Assembly: GCA_009617715.1 (NCBI GenBank) | Contig: VTFK01000194.1 | Location: forward strand, 794,783-858,782 | Direction of reading: 5' to 3' | DNA length: 64,000 nucleotides | Source of the DNA: Plectrocnemia conspersa | Taxonomy: Eukaryota; Arthropoda; Insecta; Trichoptera; Polycentropodidae | Shown: piece by piece, positions 48,604 through 60,700 of the stretch | How positions within the stretch are numbered: the stretch's first letter is position 1 | How the letters are laid out: each line of letters opens with the position of its first letter | The notes under the pieces: model-generated | Database searches by the model: none | Seen by the model: the letters and a program-made list of their open reading frames with translations, nothing else | What the model was told of the DNA's origin: nothing | Made by a program: the position numbers and the translations under genes

Positions 48604-49815
48604 TAATATTAATGTTATTTGCGCTTAGTTTTTTTTATATTAGTCACATTAGTTATTGGTCTATCGTAGTTTTAAATTAAATCGAATCTATAAAAATATT
48701 TTTTCATACTTCTATAAACATAAAAAAAAAACAATTTTCAACATCCTTATCTTCCAAATTTTTTTGATTATTTATAGCTGAAAGTAATTTATTTATAAAT
48801 AAGTATAACATTAAAATTAAAAAAATTAAAAAATTAAACCCAAGTAATAACAATGTTGCTGACATCTGAGCTAGTGAAAAGGTCAGGACTAAGGTGTTGA
48901 GGATCACATACATATAATATATAGTACATGTATTTTTTTTTATTTGATACAAAATGTAGCACCAGTAAAAACACCTGATTTAAATATGTATAATAGTATG
49001 TAACACAATATTTACTTGGAACTATTATAGGAAAAACATGTTCAAAATTATGCGAGCTTCATAAGTTATGATTGAGGCTCAATGATTTTATAATCTATTT
49101 AGGGTCAAAAATGCTACTCTTGATAGACATTTGGCAATCACTGTCCATAGAAGCTATACTTATTCATCTTCGACATACGACACGGATCCATGTGCCGTAA
49201 ATCCGGCTTAAGCCTCTGTCAGTGCGGAATAAATATATTGCGTCCGACGCCGCGTATTCGAAATGTCCATTTGATTGAGAAGTCCTAAGCTGCCAAAGGG
49301 TGGGTTTCCCCTCCCTGCGGTCGTGGCACCCCAGTACGATAATTTGGCACAAAGAAAAATACATTAGGGGCTCTGCAAAAAATAAAAGAAATAAAGCGCG
49401 ACTTCATCTTTCCGCGTCTTTTAAGGGATGAATGCGAATCTTTTGTGTTGTCGAAGATTAGCGTAATGGCGTCGTTTGCGGCAATTACAAAAATTAACCA
49501 AAGGAAACCGGAGACTATAAATAGATCCGGTAAACGGCTTTGTAATTTGGGCGTAGACTATTATTAATACATCAGACTCGTTATGGTGCAAGTTTAATAA
49601 TTTATTTAATATAATTTGTCTATCTATTATAATATATAGAAAAAGTTTTTATTATACAGTTGGCATTGTTTCTATTTACGTAAGCATTGAGATTGGTCAA
49701 TCGGTAATTGTCAATGTATATTATACAAGGTTGTGAAAGTAATTGGGTATACATTTCATTTAAAACTGGGTTAGTATACTAAACGGCATAGCAATCGAGA
49801 TCTGTTTCAGTACCA
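48604..49815. other. AT-rich DNA and an island upstream of the tRNA
   Basis: The AT-rich part runs to about 49140, then a less AT-biased island at 49150-49560. No gene is supported; frames here match nothing known to me. Confidence 0.4.
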
Positions 49816-49888
49816 GGGGGCGTAGCTCAGATGGTAGAGCGCTCGCTTAGCATGTGAGAGGTACCGGGATCGATACCCGGCGCCTCCA
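49816..49888 (+). tRNA. tRNA-Ala (anticodon AGC)
   Basis: It folds as a complete 73-base cloverleaf. The acceptor stem GGGGGCG pairs with CGCCTCC, with one G-U pair. The D arm is GCTC/GAGC, the anticodon stem CTCGC/GTGAG with one G-U pair, and the T stem CCGGG/CCCGG. The anticodon AGC is at 49849-49851 (read as IGC after modification), charging alanine. No intron, and CCA is not encoded, as expected for a eukaryotic nuclear gene. The internal A box (TAGCTCAGATGG, 49823-49834) and B box (around GGATCGATACC) are intact, so RNA polymerase III transcription is likely. T6 at 49893-49898 serves as terminator. The discriminator base is A. Confidence 0.98.
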
Positions 49889-49892
49889 TTCC

Positions 49893-49898
49893 TTTTTT
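49893..49898 (+). terminator. RNA polymerase III terminator
   Basis: Six consecutive T, four bases after the end of the tRNA-Ala gene, followed by AT-rich sequence. Confidence 0.85.
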
Positions 49899-51314
49899 AT
49901 TATTTTATAATTTTTTATATTAAATATAATAACAGAAGATGCATATAGTTTCATATATTTTAATGTAATAAAATTATTTTAATAAATAAATGTATATAAC
50001 ATGTCAAAAAATATTTTTTAACACAAAACTATAGAAGCAGCTGCGATAACAAACTGTGTATATATATTTAGAATAAATTATACATTGAATTTTGTGTAAC
50101 AAAAATTTTATAAATAATATGTATAGCAGACTATTTCTAAATTAGCCCTTAACATAATATAAAACCATTTTTTTAAAATATGTAAATCATATAATTTTTA
50201 GTCATAGATCTAAAAATATTTTGTCAGAATAAAATTGAATAGAGGTAAGAATAAACAAAAAACAAATTCAACAAGCAAACAAAACACCACTATATTTTGT
50301 AGGTAAAAATATAAATTCTGGACTAGAGAGTAGGCCGAAAGTAAGGAGACCATATTTTGAAAATATCAAAGGAAGACACTAAAAATAAAAAGGGCATTTC
50401 AAAAATTTTTGTCCGAGAAGGATAAAGGACAGATTGCCACGGGAGCTAAAAAAAAAATTGTTGTCACAGATTTTTTGTTCAAAAACCATCTCGAAATCTT
50501 CTCTGTGGGAGCTAGAGAAAATGGTTCTTTTGGAAATTTCGTTCAAGGACAAAAAACGACAAAAAGAAGATAACATGTTTGAGGATGACAATCATCATCA
50601 AAAGAGGGCGTCTAGTCACTTTATTATTTAAAAATCAAATATTGAAATTGTTTATAAGTATACACTTTTATGAGGGTTGTTTATTATTTTTTTCGGATTT
50701 AAAAAATAAAGTTTAAAGAAAATTCAACATAAGTCTATTTTTTCCCATTTTTTAATGAATAACTTAGGATATCCACACTAGAATATAGAGTAAGGCAAAT
50801 TCCTAGTAAAAAATAAATTTAAAAAATTCTATTTGTATAGAAATCCTATTTATTAAGACCAACAATTTTAATGAAAATATGAAAGCGTAATTTAAAACAT
50901 TTTAAAGAGCTTGTATTTGTGAAAAAAATGTCATTTACGAGATAATATTTTATACGTACAAATAAAATAATAGTAATATTATGGGAAACATCATGTAAAA
51001 GCTATAGAAATATACAAATTATAATAACAAAAATACCTTTTTGTAAATGTTGTATTAAAATAATGCATTAATAATCAATCAATGAATTAGGTTTATCACA
51101 TAATAGGTAATAAACTTTTAGTTTCTTAGTCTCGTGTCTTCATGTATTGCAGTAGCACGTAATCGGCCATCAGAGCGTCGCTGTTCAGCTCAATTTTCAA
51201 CTTAAAAGTTAAAAATAGCACATTTGCCTTAGAAATGGCAGGCAGAATGATATGTGCAAAGATCACATCGCTACTGTTTTTTTGTGACAGATATACACAT
51301 GTATTTTCTGTTTT
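49899..51314. other. AT-rich DNA with a short internal repeat
   Basis: Mostly AT-rich. At about 50390-50530 a unit with TTCAAAAA followed later by GGGAGCTA and AAAATTGTTG/AAAATGGTTC occurs twice, about 80 bases apart. The open frames at 50379-50631 cover it on both strands and are not supported as genes. Confidence 0.4.
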
Positions 51315-51590
51315 TTGTGGGATCTTATTCTTGAAACTCGTGTTGATGACTATGACTAAAAATGATCATTCATTAAGAATTGCAAGAAACAAGATGGGAT
51401 CACACAAAAGCTCTCTTTTGTGGGGGATTTTATTTTTGAAACTCGCGAAACTGTGACCACAATGATCATTCATCAATAAGGATAAACTAGACAATGGTGT
51501 AAAGAATGGAACCATATGAAGAAAAAAGGATTTCCCATTAATAACACGCAAGGATTCTCCAGTGTATTGAATGAATATTTCTTTGTTACG
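51315..51590. repeat. Dispersed repeat, two partial tandem copies
   Basis: TTCTTGAAACTCG.GT..TGA.TATGACTAAAAATGATCATT (about 51329) and TTTTTGAAACTCGCG..ACTGTGACCACAATGATCATT (about 51432) are two direct copies. The second continues with ACACGCAAGGATTCTCCAGTG. Both match 43565-43745. Confidence 0.7.
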
Positions 51591-52738
51591 AAACGGTCAC
51601 AAGAAACAATATATCACCGGAAGACAAAAAGCAGCGTATGGCGACAAATTCCCGTTACACAATTCGACCTCAGAGATATCCATCAAGAAAATGTCACTTA
51701 ATGACGTATATATATTTCGTTGTTCTAAGAAAGGAGTGCAACGGTTGGCTGAACGAGTTATTGGTCAGCACGTTTTGCAACCCTGAATACATAAGACTGG
51801 TCTTCAATGGGGACCGAGTAGACACCGGCAGACACTCAGATATTAAAATTACAGTCAAATATAAATAAATTGCTTGATTAGAGATAAAAAAAATTAATTT
51901 CAATATTGCCATTAGTTTTTATATCAAAGTAGCACATGCTTTCATACAGACTTTCAGAAAACAAAGCGTACTATGAACCTATCCCACGGTTACTATTCAC
52001 ATATACCCACGTACGAAAATATACACAACTAAAAATAAGCAATCCCAAACACAACTTGGCACCACCACCGGCGGCTCAGACAACTATCAAACTTTACAAT
52101 CGAACATAAACGTTGAAATATTTTATTGCATCAATCCGAGCAAAGAACCAGCCAGCATCCGCATCGGCCCTTATTGCAACTACCGTACCTAGGTACCGCT
52201 GCTACTTTTCTTCCTATTTACGATTTTCCTCTCCTTTATCCGTTTGTAAACTGCTTCGGCGGCTTCACTGGCTGTGAATTATGCGAATCGATTTCAATAC
52301 ATGAATACAAATTGATTTTCGGGAAACTCGACCAATAAAGCCCGAGTGACTACGGTGATGCGGAGTTACGAGCGACTTAAGTAACGAGAACCACCCCGAA
52401 ACGCCTTTTAGCCCCGGGCATTTATTAAAACGCCGTAGGGATTGCGTAGAATGTGTGATGTTTAATGAAAGGACACACCGTTTAATGACGCGGCGAAGGG
52501 AAGTCGTTTTTATGACAGATGGTCGACATAGAAAGCGTTTCAGGACGAATGATGAAAAAATGGTAGAGATCCACACGATAATAACCGTTATGAGGATTTG
52601 AAGGGATTCGAAAAATCGAGAGCTTATTATACATGGTATGGAAGTGAAATGGAAATCAGCAAAGTTCATAGCGTTGGTGTGGAATATTTTCTTTTTACTT
52701 ATCCTTTATATACCTATAATAAAGGATGCAGCTATAGA
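51591..52738. other. Non-coding DNA with an island
   Basis: A less AT-rich island at about 51980-52620 has overlapping frames on both strands (52126-52669) but no recognised domain. No gene is supported. Confidence 0.4.
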
Positions 52739-52907
52739 CAGGGCCGCCGAGAGCAAACCCGCGCCCTGGGAAAACAATGATTCCGGGCCTCATGACATAA
52801 ATGGCATTTTATATATTTTTTAACATCGTAATATAATTTCTTGATATACTTAACCCTTCATATGCTACAAATAAATATAAAAATTAGCCACCGTTGTAAC
52901 ATATTTT
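52739..52907 (+). mobile_element. hAT-like transposon end, left
   Basis: It starts CAGGGCCGCCGAGAGC and contains CCCTGGGAAAACAATGATTC and CGGGCCTCATGAC. It matches the reverse complement of 57542-57725 over its length; both copies lose similarity at about the same inner point. CAGGG-type ends are typical of hAT elements. Flanking 8-base sequences of the two ends do not match each other. Confidence 0.65.
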
Positions 52908-55900
52908 AATTAATATTCACATCTTAAACATACGTTTCATGTAAATAACAATTTAATTTTAAAATTATAACAAAATTATTATGTTATAATGTATGTTAAT
53001 TATAAAAAAATATAAGTAACAATATTCTTACTTATAATTTACCATATAAAAATATTATAAAATAAATACAAAAAATATACAATAATAATAAGATTTATAT
53101 ACGGAAAACTTTTCATTTCCACCGCGTCGAAACGGCCCGTCTTCATCCCCAACATTTCAGCTGATATTGGCGCATTCTACCCCAAGATTTGTGAAAGTTT
53201 AATAGTTCACCTCATTACGTCTCGGATAATTACTCCTCGAGGGTTTCTCTCCGGGAGGCTGGGCCTCCTCCCGACCTCGACAAGACCGTAGTCTCGCACA
53301 AACGCGCACTAATGAGCAATATTTGTATACTACCCTCGATTCTTTCCGAAACTTCCTCGATATTCGGAGGGATGTTTCTCATTCGAGAGGGTGTAGCTGG
53401 CATACGTTTAAAGTTTCAAGGAATAAAGGGAGCCCGTCGACGTCTTCCCTTCCCATTTTTGTCTTTGGATTCCGATGGCAACTCCTCGAAGATTTTCCTT
53501 TGAGCGATCTAATTAAATTCTTTCGTCTCCTGGGCAAAGAACGTATCGTTCATATGGCATAAATAATTATGTATAAATGTTTTTTTATTTATTTTTAAAG
53601 TCAATATCATCCCCCTTTTTAATATAATCTTGCACTGAAGGCATGTTTGTGAAAATTTGTTTGACATCAAACAGTCGTAAAATCAAATAATGCATTTCGT
53701 AAATATTTTTTAAATGTAAAAGGCAATCCATAAGTCGCTGTCATTTAAAAAAAATATTTAAATTTGACATTTATAAAATTACATATTAGTAAAACATTAT
53801 ATAAGGATTGATATTTTATTTTTGTTGAGAAAAATAAGTTTTTAAAAAGATTAAGACATTAAGGGACGAATCAGATATTTCTATCGTTGAGAAAACTTTA
53901 TGTTGATAATGTCTTAATCTTAGGCAAAGATTTATATAAAAGTTTAAGATTTTGATCCCGTTATTCAGTTGGTTGTTAAAGCTTAAATTTATTCGTATTT
54001 AACGGATAATTATTCTGGTCATTTTTTAGTTGTTCGATTATTTTTTACATTGTCATAGATACATTATCAAAATCTTCAATATCTGATTTATAACTATCTA
54101 AATTAAAAAAAAGTCGTTCTAGATTTTTTCTTAATTATTCAAATACATTTTTGGGAGCAACTACTGCAATATTTTTCATAAAAATGTATTAACCTAATCA
54201 GCTGCTTATTTTAATTTTTTTTTTTTTGATTTTAAGGCTGTGAACATTTCTAGTGTTAAAGTAGTGTTTATTTAAGATTACTTTGTCGGTTGAAAATCAG
54301 TTTTGGGCAAATATATTTGTATATTAATACACTAACTAATTTATGAGTTTCTTACATTATTTTTATACAATTGTATTGAATTGAATCACATAACATTAAA
54401 TGTTTTTTCCCTTCTCTATTGTATTGTGTTTTGGTACATTAAACATGAATATATGTAAATGTTATTCCTCTCAATGATACAGCGACTTATGTGCAATATA
54501 TATGCTTTATTATTATCATATTTTATATTATAACAAGCAGTATAGCTTATTACAATAAAATTGTATACTTATACTCTTGTATTGAATTACAAAGAAAAGT
54601 GTTTAAAAAACATGGAAAAATTTCCATTTGAAAGTAAAGAAAATATGGCGCTTCATCCATAGAATGGCCACAAAAATAAAATAAAAAAACTAGACGAGCT
54701 GCTGCTGCCAAGAGAGAAAACTCTCCAGGATATAAGAAATATAACGCTCCGTCAGTTTTTCGATGTCTATCCCCCGTCTTTATTCCATCCTTTTTTAAAT
54801 CCACCCTCATTGTTTTGGGCGGAATACAAGGGCGGAATGCCCGCCCACCGAGCGGGTGTACATTTCAACGGTTCATTGATTATTAAAATTCGGGTCGGAC
54901 TCGGGTTACGTCGCGTAGATAGATAGTCTTCTTTTTCGGAGACAAGTTATAAATCAATCGTGAGGGTGAAGTCAGGTGGAAAAATGAGCGATGAGGGATG
55001 GATGAGCGTCTGGAATATTTTTCGCTCAAAATAGGCAAAAGAGATACGGTGGCTGCTGTCGATAAACACTTTCATCCCTCCACTACGCAGATGACGTAGT
55101 GCGTGCAGTTTGCGTTCTATATCGATAATAAACAAGCTGATACGGTTTTATAGCGCCGAGGCACGATTTTCCATATCGAAAGCGCATAATAATGATAAAT
55201 CAATGAGATTTTGATTTAAATTAAAGCGTATAGCCGGTCTTGGGGTAATACGTTAAACATTGGGGGGTTGTGTGAGCAATTATTCCATCCCTGTGTAACT
55301 AACCGCCGTTATTGATCAAAGTTAACGCCGCGATTGATTTTAATCAAGCCACGATGGAAATGTTTACAATCGCCGATGTACCTTGAATTTATGACCGCTG
55401 ATGGTAAATCACGCAATATCCTCAGGTTAGGGCGCATCGGGGAATAGGGAGTTGCAATCGCATCGGGGGAACGTACATGAATAATTCGATTAGTTTCTTA
55501 AGCGATCGAGAGAAACGTTGAGATTTGACTTGGATAGCAATATGATGTATCAAAGAACGACAATTTAAGCTAAGTGAGCTGTATAAATAAATATATGTTT
55601 TTAAAATAATTTAGTAAATTTAAAATATAGGGACTGTAATTTTTAGGATATTATTGGCATATACCAGGTATGAAACATATAAGTGTAAATCTCAAGCTAA
55701 ACATATTTTATCAGATAAGACATATGGCAATTGACTTGTAGTTAATTATGATGATTGATGTATTAAAAAACCAGTATATGTAATTTAATGTATTTTCATC
55801 TCTAACGATTTTACATAAGAAAATTGTAGTTAATACAAAAACAGCTAAGAACAATTTTGAGATTTATTTATTGTAAATCTCCCGCTGCAACAACGTAAAA

Positions 55901-57144
55901 CACTAGACAGAAATCTAAGTCTGTAAATCGGTAATAGCTTATATTTTTAATATTTATAAACTGCAATTATATTCTAGCCAGGCCAGAGGGAGGGAGGAGA
56001 GGGGACAAATTCCCAAAAAAATAATAACAAGAATATATTTATAAAAAAAGTAAAAACCGACCTCAAATAATGAATCTGAACTAAACTAAAAGTTCCTTTA
56101 GCCCTTTTTATACATAAAATAAATCAAAGGAGCGGAACATTGCCTTCAAAAGCACCCACTTTCAAGGTAACATTATTATTCAAAGGGACAGATTGAAGTT
56201 TTTTGACGCGGCTCCGTTTGTGTTAAAATTTGTTTGCAAATTATTGTTGACTTTATTGCTTTTCAAACGTTTAAAAAATATTATCCATGGGAGGAAAAAT
56301 TCAAAAAATGTAAATTAGTAGCAGTAAACAGATCGAATACCTAAGAAAATAACTATAAAAGAAATAAATTTAGATTGAATACCTAAAGAAATAACGAAAA
56401 ATCAATAACAGCACCAGCTGAATTATATGAATTTAATGTATTTGTTGATTTAATGCAACAAAATAAGTAAATAATACATTCAGTTTTGTGGTTATTTCTA
56501 AAAGAAAATCTTGAAAAAAATGATCTCGAATCTATCCTAAAAATATTTTTTTTAAATATGTAATTTTAGGAAATCATATTGTAATACATTTTCACCAGTT
56601 ACCAGTAAAAATATAAATTATCTGGCAGGTGCTAGTAAAATTATAAAATTTCAACTTTCTTATATGTAGTAATATATATTCTTACATATTTATCATTATT
56701 TATTTACATCCAATGTATAAATGTTACAGCGAATGTGTATTTTTTTGTCAAGTTATATTTTCACTTGTAAAGTCCAAATATATTTTTACTAGTAGATATA
56801 TATTTCTACTAGCAAAAATATAATTTAAAATATATATACACTAAATTGTATATGAAGCTCAATTTGATAGTTGCGAAACGTCCATTTGCTGTTCAAAAAA
56901 ATAACCTAATGAAAGTTCTAAAACTATAATTAGTTTTTGAACTTGCATTAGGTCAAGTCCATAATACAATCTAAGCCAATTCATCTGTCAGTGGAAAATA
57001 AGCGGAAGAATACGTACAGACAGACATCGCATCTCACATATTGTTCCATAGTTTATCTGCATTTCGATATTACACCATGTTTTAAAAATATGATAGCTAG
57101 CCTTACCGATATTACAATAGACTTCTAATATAAGAGGGCTGATC
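52908..57144. other. DNA between inverted hAT-like ends
   Basis: Islands at about 53100-53560 and 54640-55560 look like host non-coding DNA. The rest is AT-rich, with a G-rich GAGGGAGGGAGGAGAGGGG stretch at 55986-56004 and a (TTTA)-type LINE/SINE tail-like sequence near 55862-55920. No transposase is readable. Confidence 0.4.
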
Positions 57145-57399
57145 AAAGTATATTCAAACCGAATTTTGGTCAATAGGAGAGCGCAAAAACAATTATCACT
57201 TCTCAGAAGGCAAAAATTCACGTCAAAAGCAATAAAATCGTGTCGGAGCCGTCGCAGTGGGAACGCTCGGTAACGAGCGTTCCCACTGCGACGGTGACGG
57301 CACGATTTTATTGCTTTTGACGTGGATTTTTGACTTCTGAGAAGGGATAATTGTTTTTTGCGCTCTCCTATTGGACAAAATTTGGTTTAGATGTGCTTT
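57145..57399. repeat. 255-bp near-perfect hairpin
   Basis: Two arms of about 125 bases are reverse complements with roughly 90% identity, separated by GTAA (57270-57273). The inner 20 bases or so of each arm are perfect (GTCGCAGTGGGAACGCTCG on the left). The arms end at about TTTGGTTT. It may be a fold-back MITE or the source of a long hairpin RNA. No coding content. Confidence 0.95.
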
Positions 57400-57541
57400 A
57401 TTCCATATTATTGTTATAGAAAGTAGTCCTGGATTGTAAATTCACTATATGGCAACACTGAGCAGCAAAACAAACACGACTAATTATCAGATAAATATTT
57501 TAAAGCCTAATTAAAACATTTCGCATAAAATATGATTTCAG

Positions 57542-57725
57542 AAAATATGTAGCAACGGTGGCTATTTTAATATTTATTTGTAGCAAAGAAAGGATTAGCT
57601 CGTACCTATTATTATCTATTCAAGAAATTATATTACGATGCTTAAAAATTTATAAAATGCCATTTTCGTCATGAGGCCCGGAATCATTGTTTTCCCAGGG
57701 CCCAAGTTCGCTCTCGGCGGCCCTG
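57542..57725 (-). mobile_element. hAT-like transposon end, right
   Basis: Inverted partner of 52739-52907, ending CTCTCGGCGGCCCTG. It is about 15 bases longer than the left copy because of an insertion near 57600-57620. Confidence 0.65.
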
Positions 57726-60700
57726 ATCAATGGATGTCATCGTGAATGAACTTGCTCGATTTTATTTTAGGTATTGATCATGATATTTATTGATGTATAT
57801 GTAAGAAAAAATCAAAAATTATAATTATATAATATCCATAGGCAGTATAGAAATGTACGATGTATTTGAACCTAAATCTTTCAGGTATTAGTTACTGACT
57901 TATACCATTAACAATGAAAGACATTGACATTTTTATAATTTAATAAATTAATAACACAATTTTTAATTAAAAGTAACTAACAATATTTTTTAAAGTGGTA
58001 TATGTTAATAAAATAACAAGAAAAATTACAAATGGCAATATAAAAATTTTCTACAAAAATATTACTAAACATACCATTAAATTAATTCATTTTTAACACA
58101 CCCACCAATATTTTTACCACAAAGATAAGATAATTTATATGTATAGTCACATAATGATTTCATGTTAGATATTATCAAAAGTGTTAATAACTAACGAAAT
58201 TTTAAACTGCTTCATCGTTTATTTACTTTTGCGTTGTTATATATTGAGTTGAATTAAAAACAGTAATTTTGTTTATTTAAAGAAAATATGCACGTGACTG
58301 TAAAACATTTTAAATTGAGAACCATGGATAATAAATCACACGTTGGCACAGACTGATCAAAAAATTGTTTTCAAAATCCATCGATGGGTTAACATATTTT
58401 ACGACGAATCTTAGGTTAAATGATTGGGAATTATTTAATTTTTTTACTGTAATGTATTGTTAGATACAATACTACAAATTTTATCATCTAATCATTTTAA
58501 CATAGCTTAAAAAAATAAAAAATATAGATGCCTTTGGACTACAAAAGGTTAAATATATAAAATTAAAATATTCGATTAAATATTATTTGAGAAACTTTGT
58601 TATTTAAAAATTATAAATATACATGTATGTTATGTGTTCGTATATTTCGTATTATTAACGATCATTGCAGACAAGTGCCACTCGAAAGGGACAAACGGTA
58701 CGAGTGTTTCCAATTACTCCAGCCTTTCGCATCACATCTCTTCGAGAGAGCAATAACGAACATTTTCGACAAATATGAATTTGGTTGATTTATGATAGTG
58801 TCTGTCATTTTATATCATGTCACGTACATATAATATGTGTACAGTAACCGTGCGCGAATTTAATTAACAATCGTCGCGAGTATCTCACTCTCATTATGCT
58901 CCAGACACAAACACAAAACGTGTCTCACCATAGCAAATACAGAAAAGCAGGGGTAGCACACGGACATTGATTGACACTGAATGACAGGTTATTGGACACG
59001 CGATGATATAATCCAATATCGGACTGTAAGGATGCGAAACTGATATTTTCGTTCGCTCTAGGGGACACACGCCATTTTTTCTTCGTGTATAATATAAAAC
59101 ACGATAAGGAGAAGAGGGTGCCATAATCAAATTTATCACCCCCTCGCGAGACGAATGAGGGGAAAAATGCCACCACGGGCGTTCGCTTGTAACTTCTGAA
59201 AATTAAAAAATGGAAAAGTTTTTAACATTACAGCTGCTAGACATCTACGGGTGTAGATCGGCGTCTGAAGGCGATCTAATTAAATTCTTTGAGGTCTCAC
59301 CTTTGTCCTCTGTAGAGGGTCTCGAGAGAACGGGGCTAATTATGAGCTCTGCAAGCAATTGCCTCGTCGGAAGTGAAACGTCATGTGAAGTGGTTTCCGG
59401 CGCAAAGCTCACTTCCGGAGAGTGTAATAACGCGACGGTTATTATAACGGCTAAACGTTAACTAGACGAATAATTTTAAAATAAAATTCAAAGAGAATTT
59501 TTAATCAGGATATTATTTTCATTTTGTAAACATAAAAATAGAGCTATCTATACAAAGTATTGTCTCTATTAATTTATTAATATAATACATTTCTATTGTT
59601 AAATATATGAGAAAATTTCTAACTCTACAGTGATATTTTTTCTTTTGCCTACCCTTCGCATAAAAGATATTCAACACAACTATAGTACTAGCAACTCATA
59701 CAATAGTTTATCGTAGAGAATCACACGTGAATTTTTCGCTACGATTTCCTCTCCACAGGGAATAATGAACCGATTTATTTCCAACACTAAAACTACTTCC
59801 TAGTTCTGTGAACCCTTCACCACCGGATATTGAATCTCAGACCGCAAGTCTGCGCCGGAAGTGTGTAACCGAGTATCTGCAATTATACTACGTGCGAGAA
59901 AACCTCATTTAACCTCAAATTAATCCCGTTTAACCTCAGCTAAAAAACAATCTACCCACAAAAGTGTTTAATAAATCTAATTTTTTATGCGTTTTGCGCA
60001 TTACGTCGCGTAATTTATGTCATATTTAATCTGGCCGTAATTACAGCCTCCTCGGCGGTCGAGGATTAGGAAACAATCCTATGGTATAAATTGCACTTGT
60101 AACCCCCCGCCCCCATCTTATTTTCCCTAGCGGGGTCACAATAGTTTGATTTACTATACGACAAAAACATATCTGTGCTGCAGGGGTGTGGTTGACCCGC
60201 TAATAAACAACGTTCGGGGGGTTTGTTTCACCCCTAAAGCGCTCGAGTTCCTTACAGAGAAATTTGATTATTGAATCTGCGACGTACGCAGAAGAGGCGC
60301 GTAATTCGATACTCGTTATAACGAGAGGAAATTATTAAAATATAATACAATATATTGTAGTACGAGATAATCGGATTATTTTATTTTATTGTAAAATGTT
60401 TATAAAAGTTTAGGTAATTTGTAAGCATTTTATTTTTACATCAATGAAACAATATTCACATATTGCATATTTAAAATATTTTGTATTAAATGTTACATGA
60501 GGATATAATGTTTATTAATATTTATGCTTTAATAAAAGTTTATTTATGACTTAATATAATAAAACAGTAAAACGCGTGTCTGTCACAAAAACTTCTCACA
60601 CATAGTGAACAGTAACGACGTGACATTTGCACATGTCATTCTGTGTGCCATTTCTGAGTAAACAAACTTTAAAGTTGAGTTAAACAGCGACGTGCTGACG

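Noticed and set aside
59210..59461. 83-codon plus-strand frame starting at ATG
   Set aside because: No family recognised, no codon bias like that of the 44119-44246 exon, and no donor site; kept as island content only.
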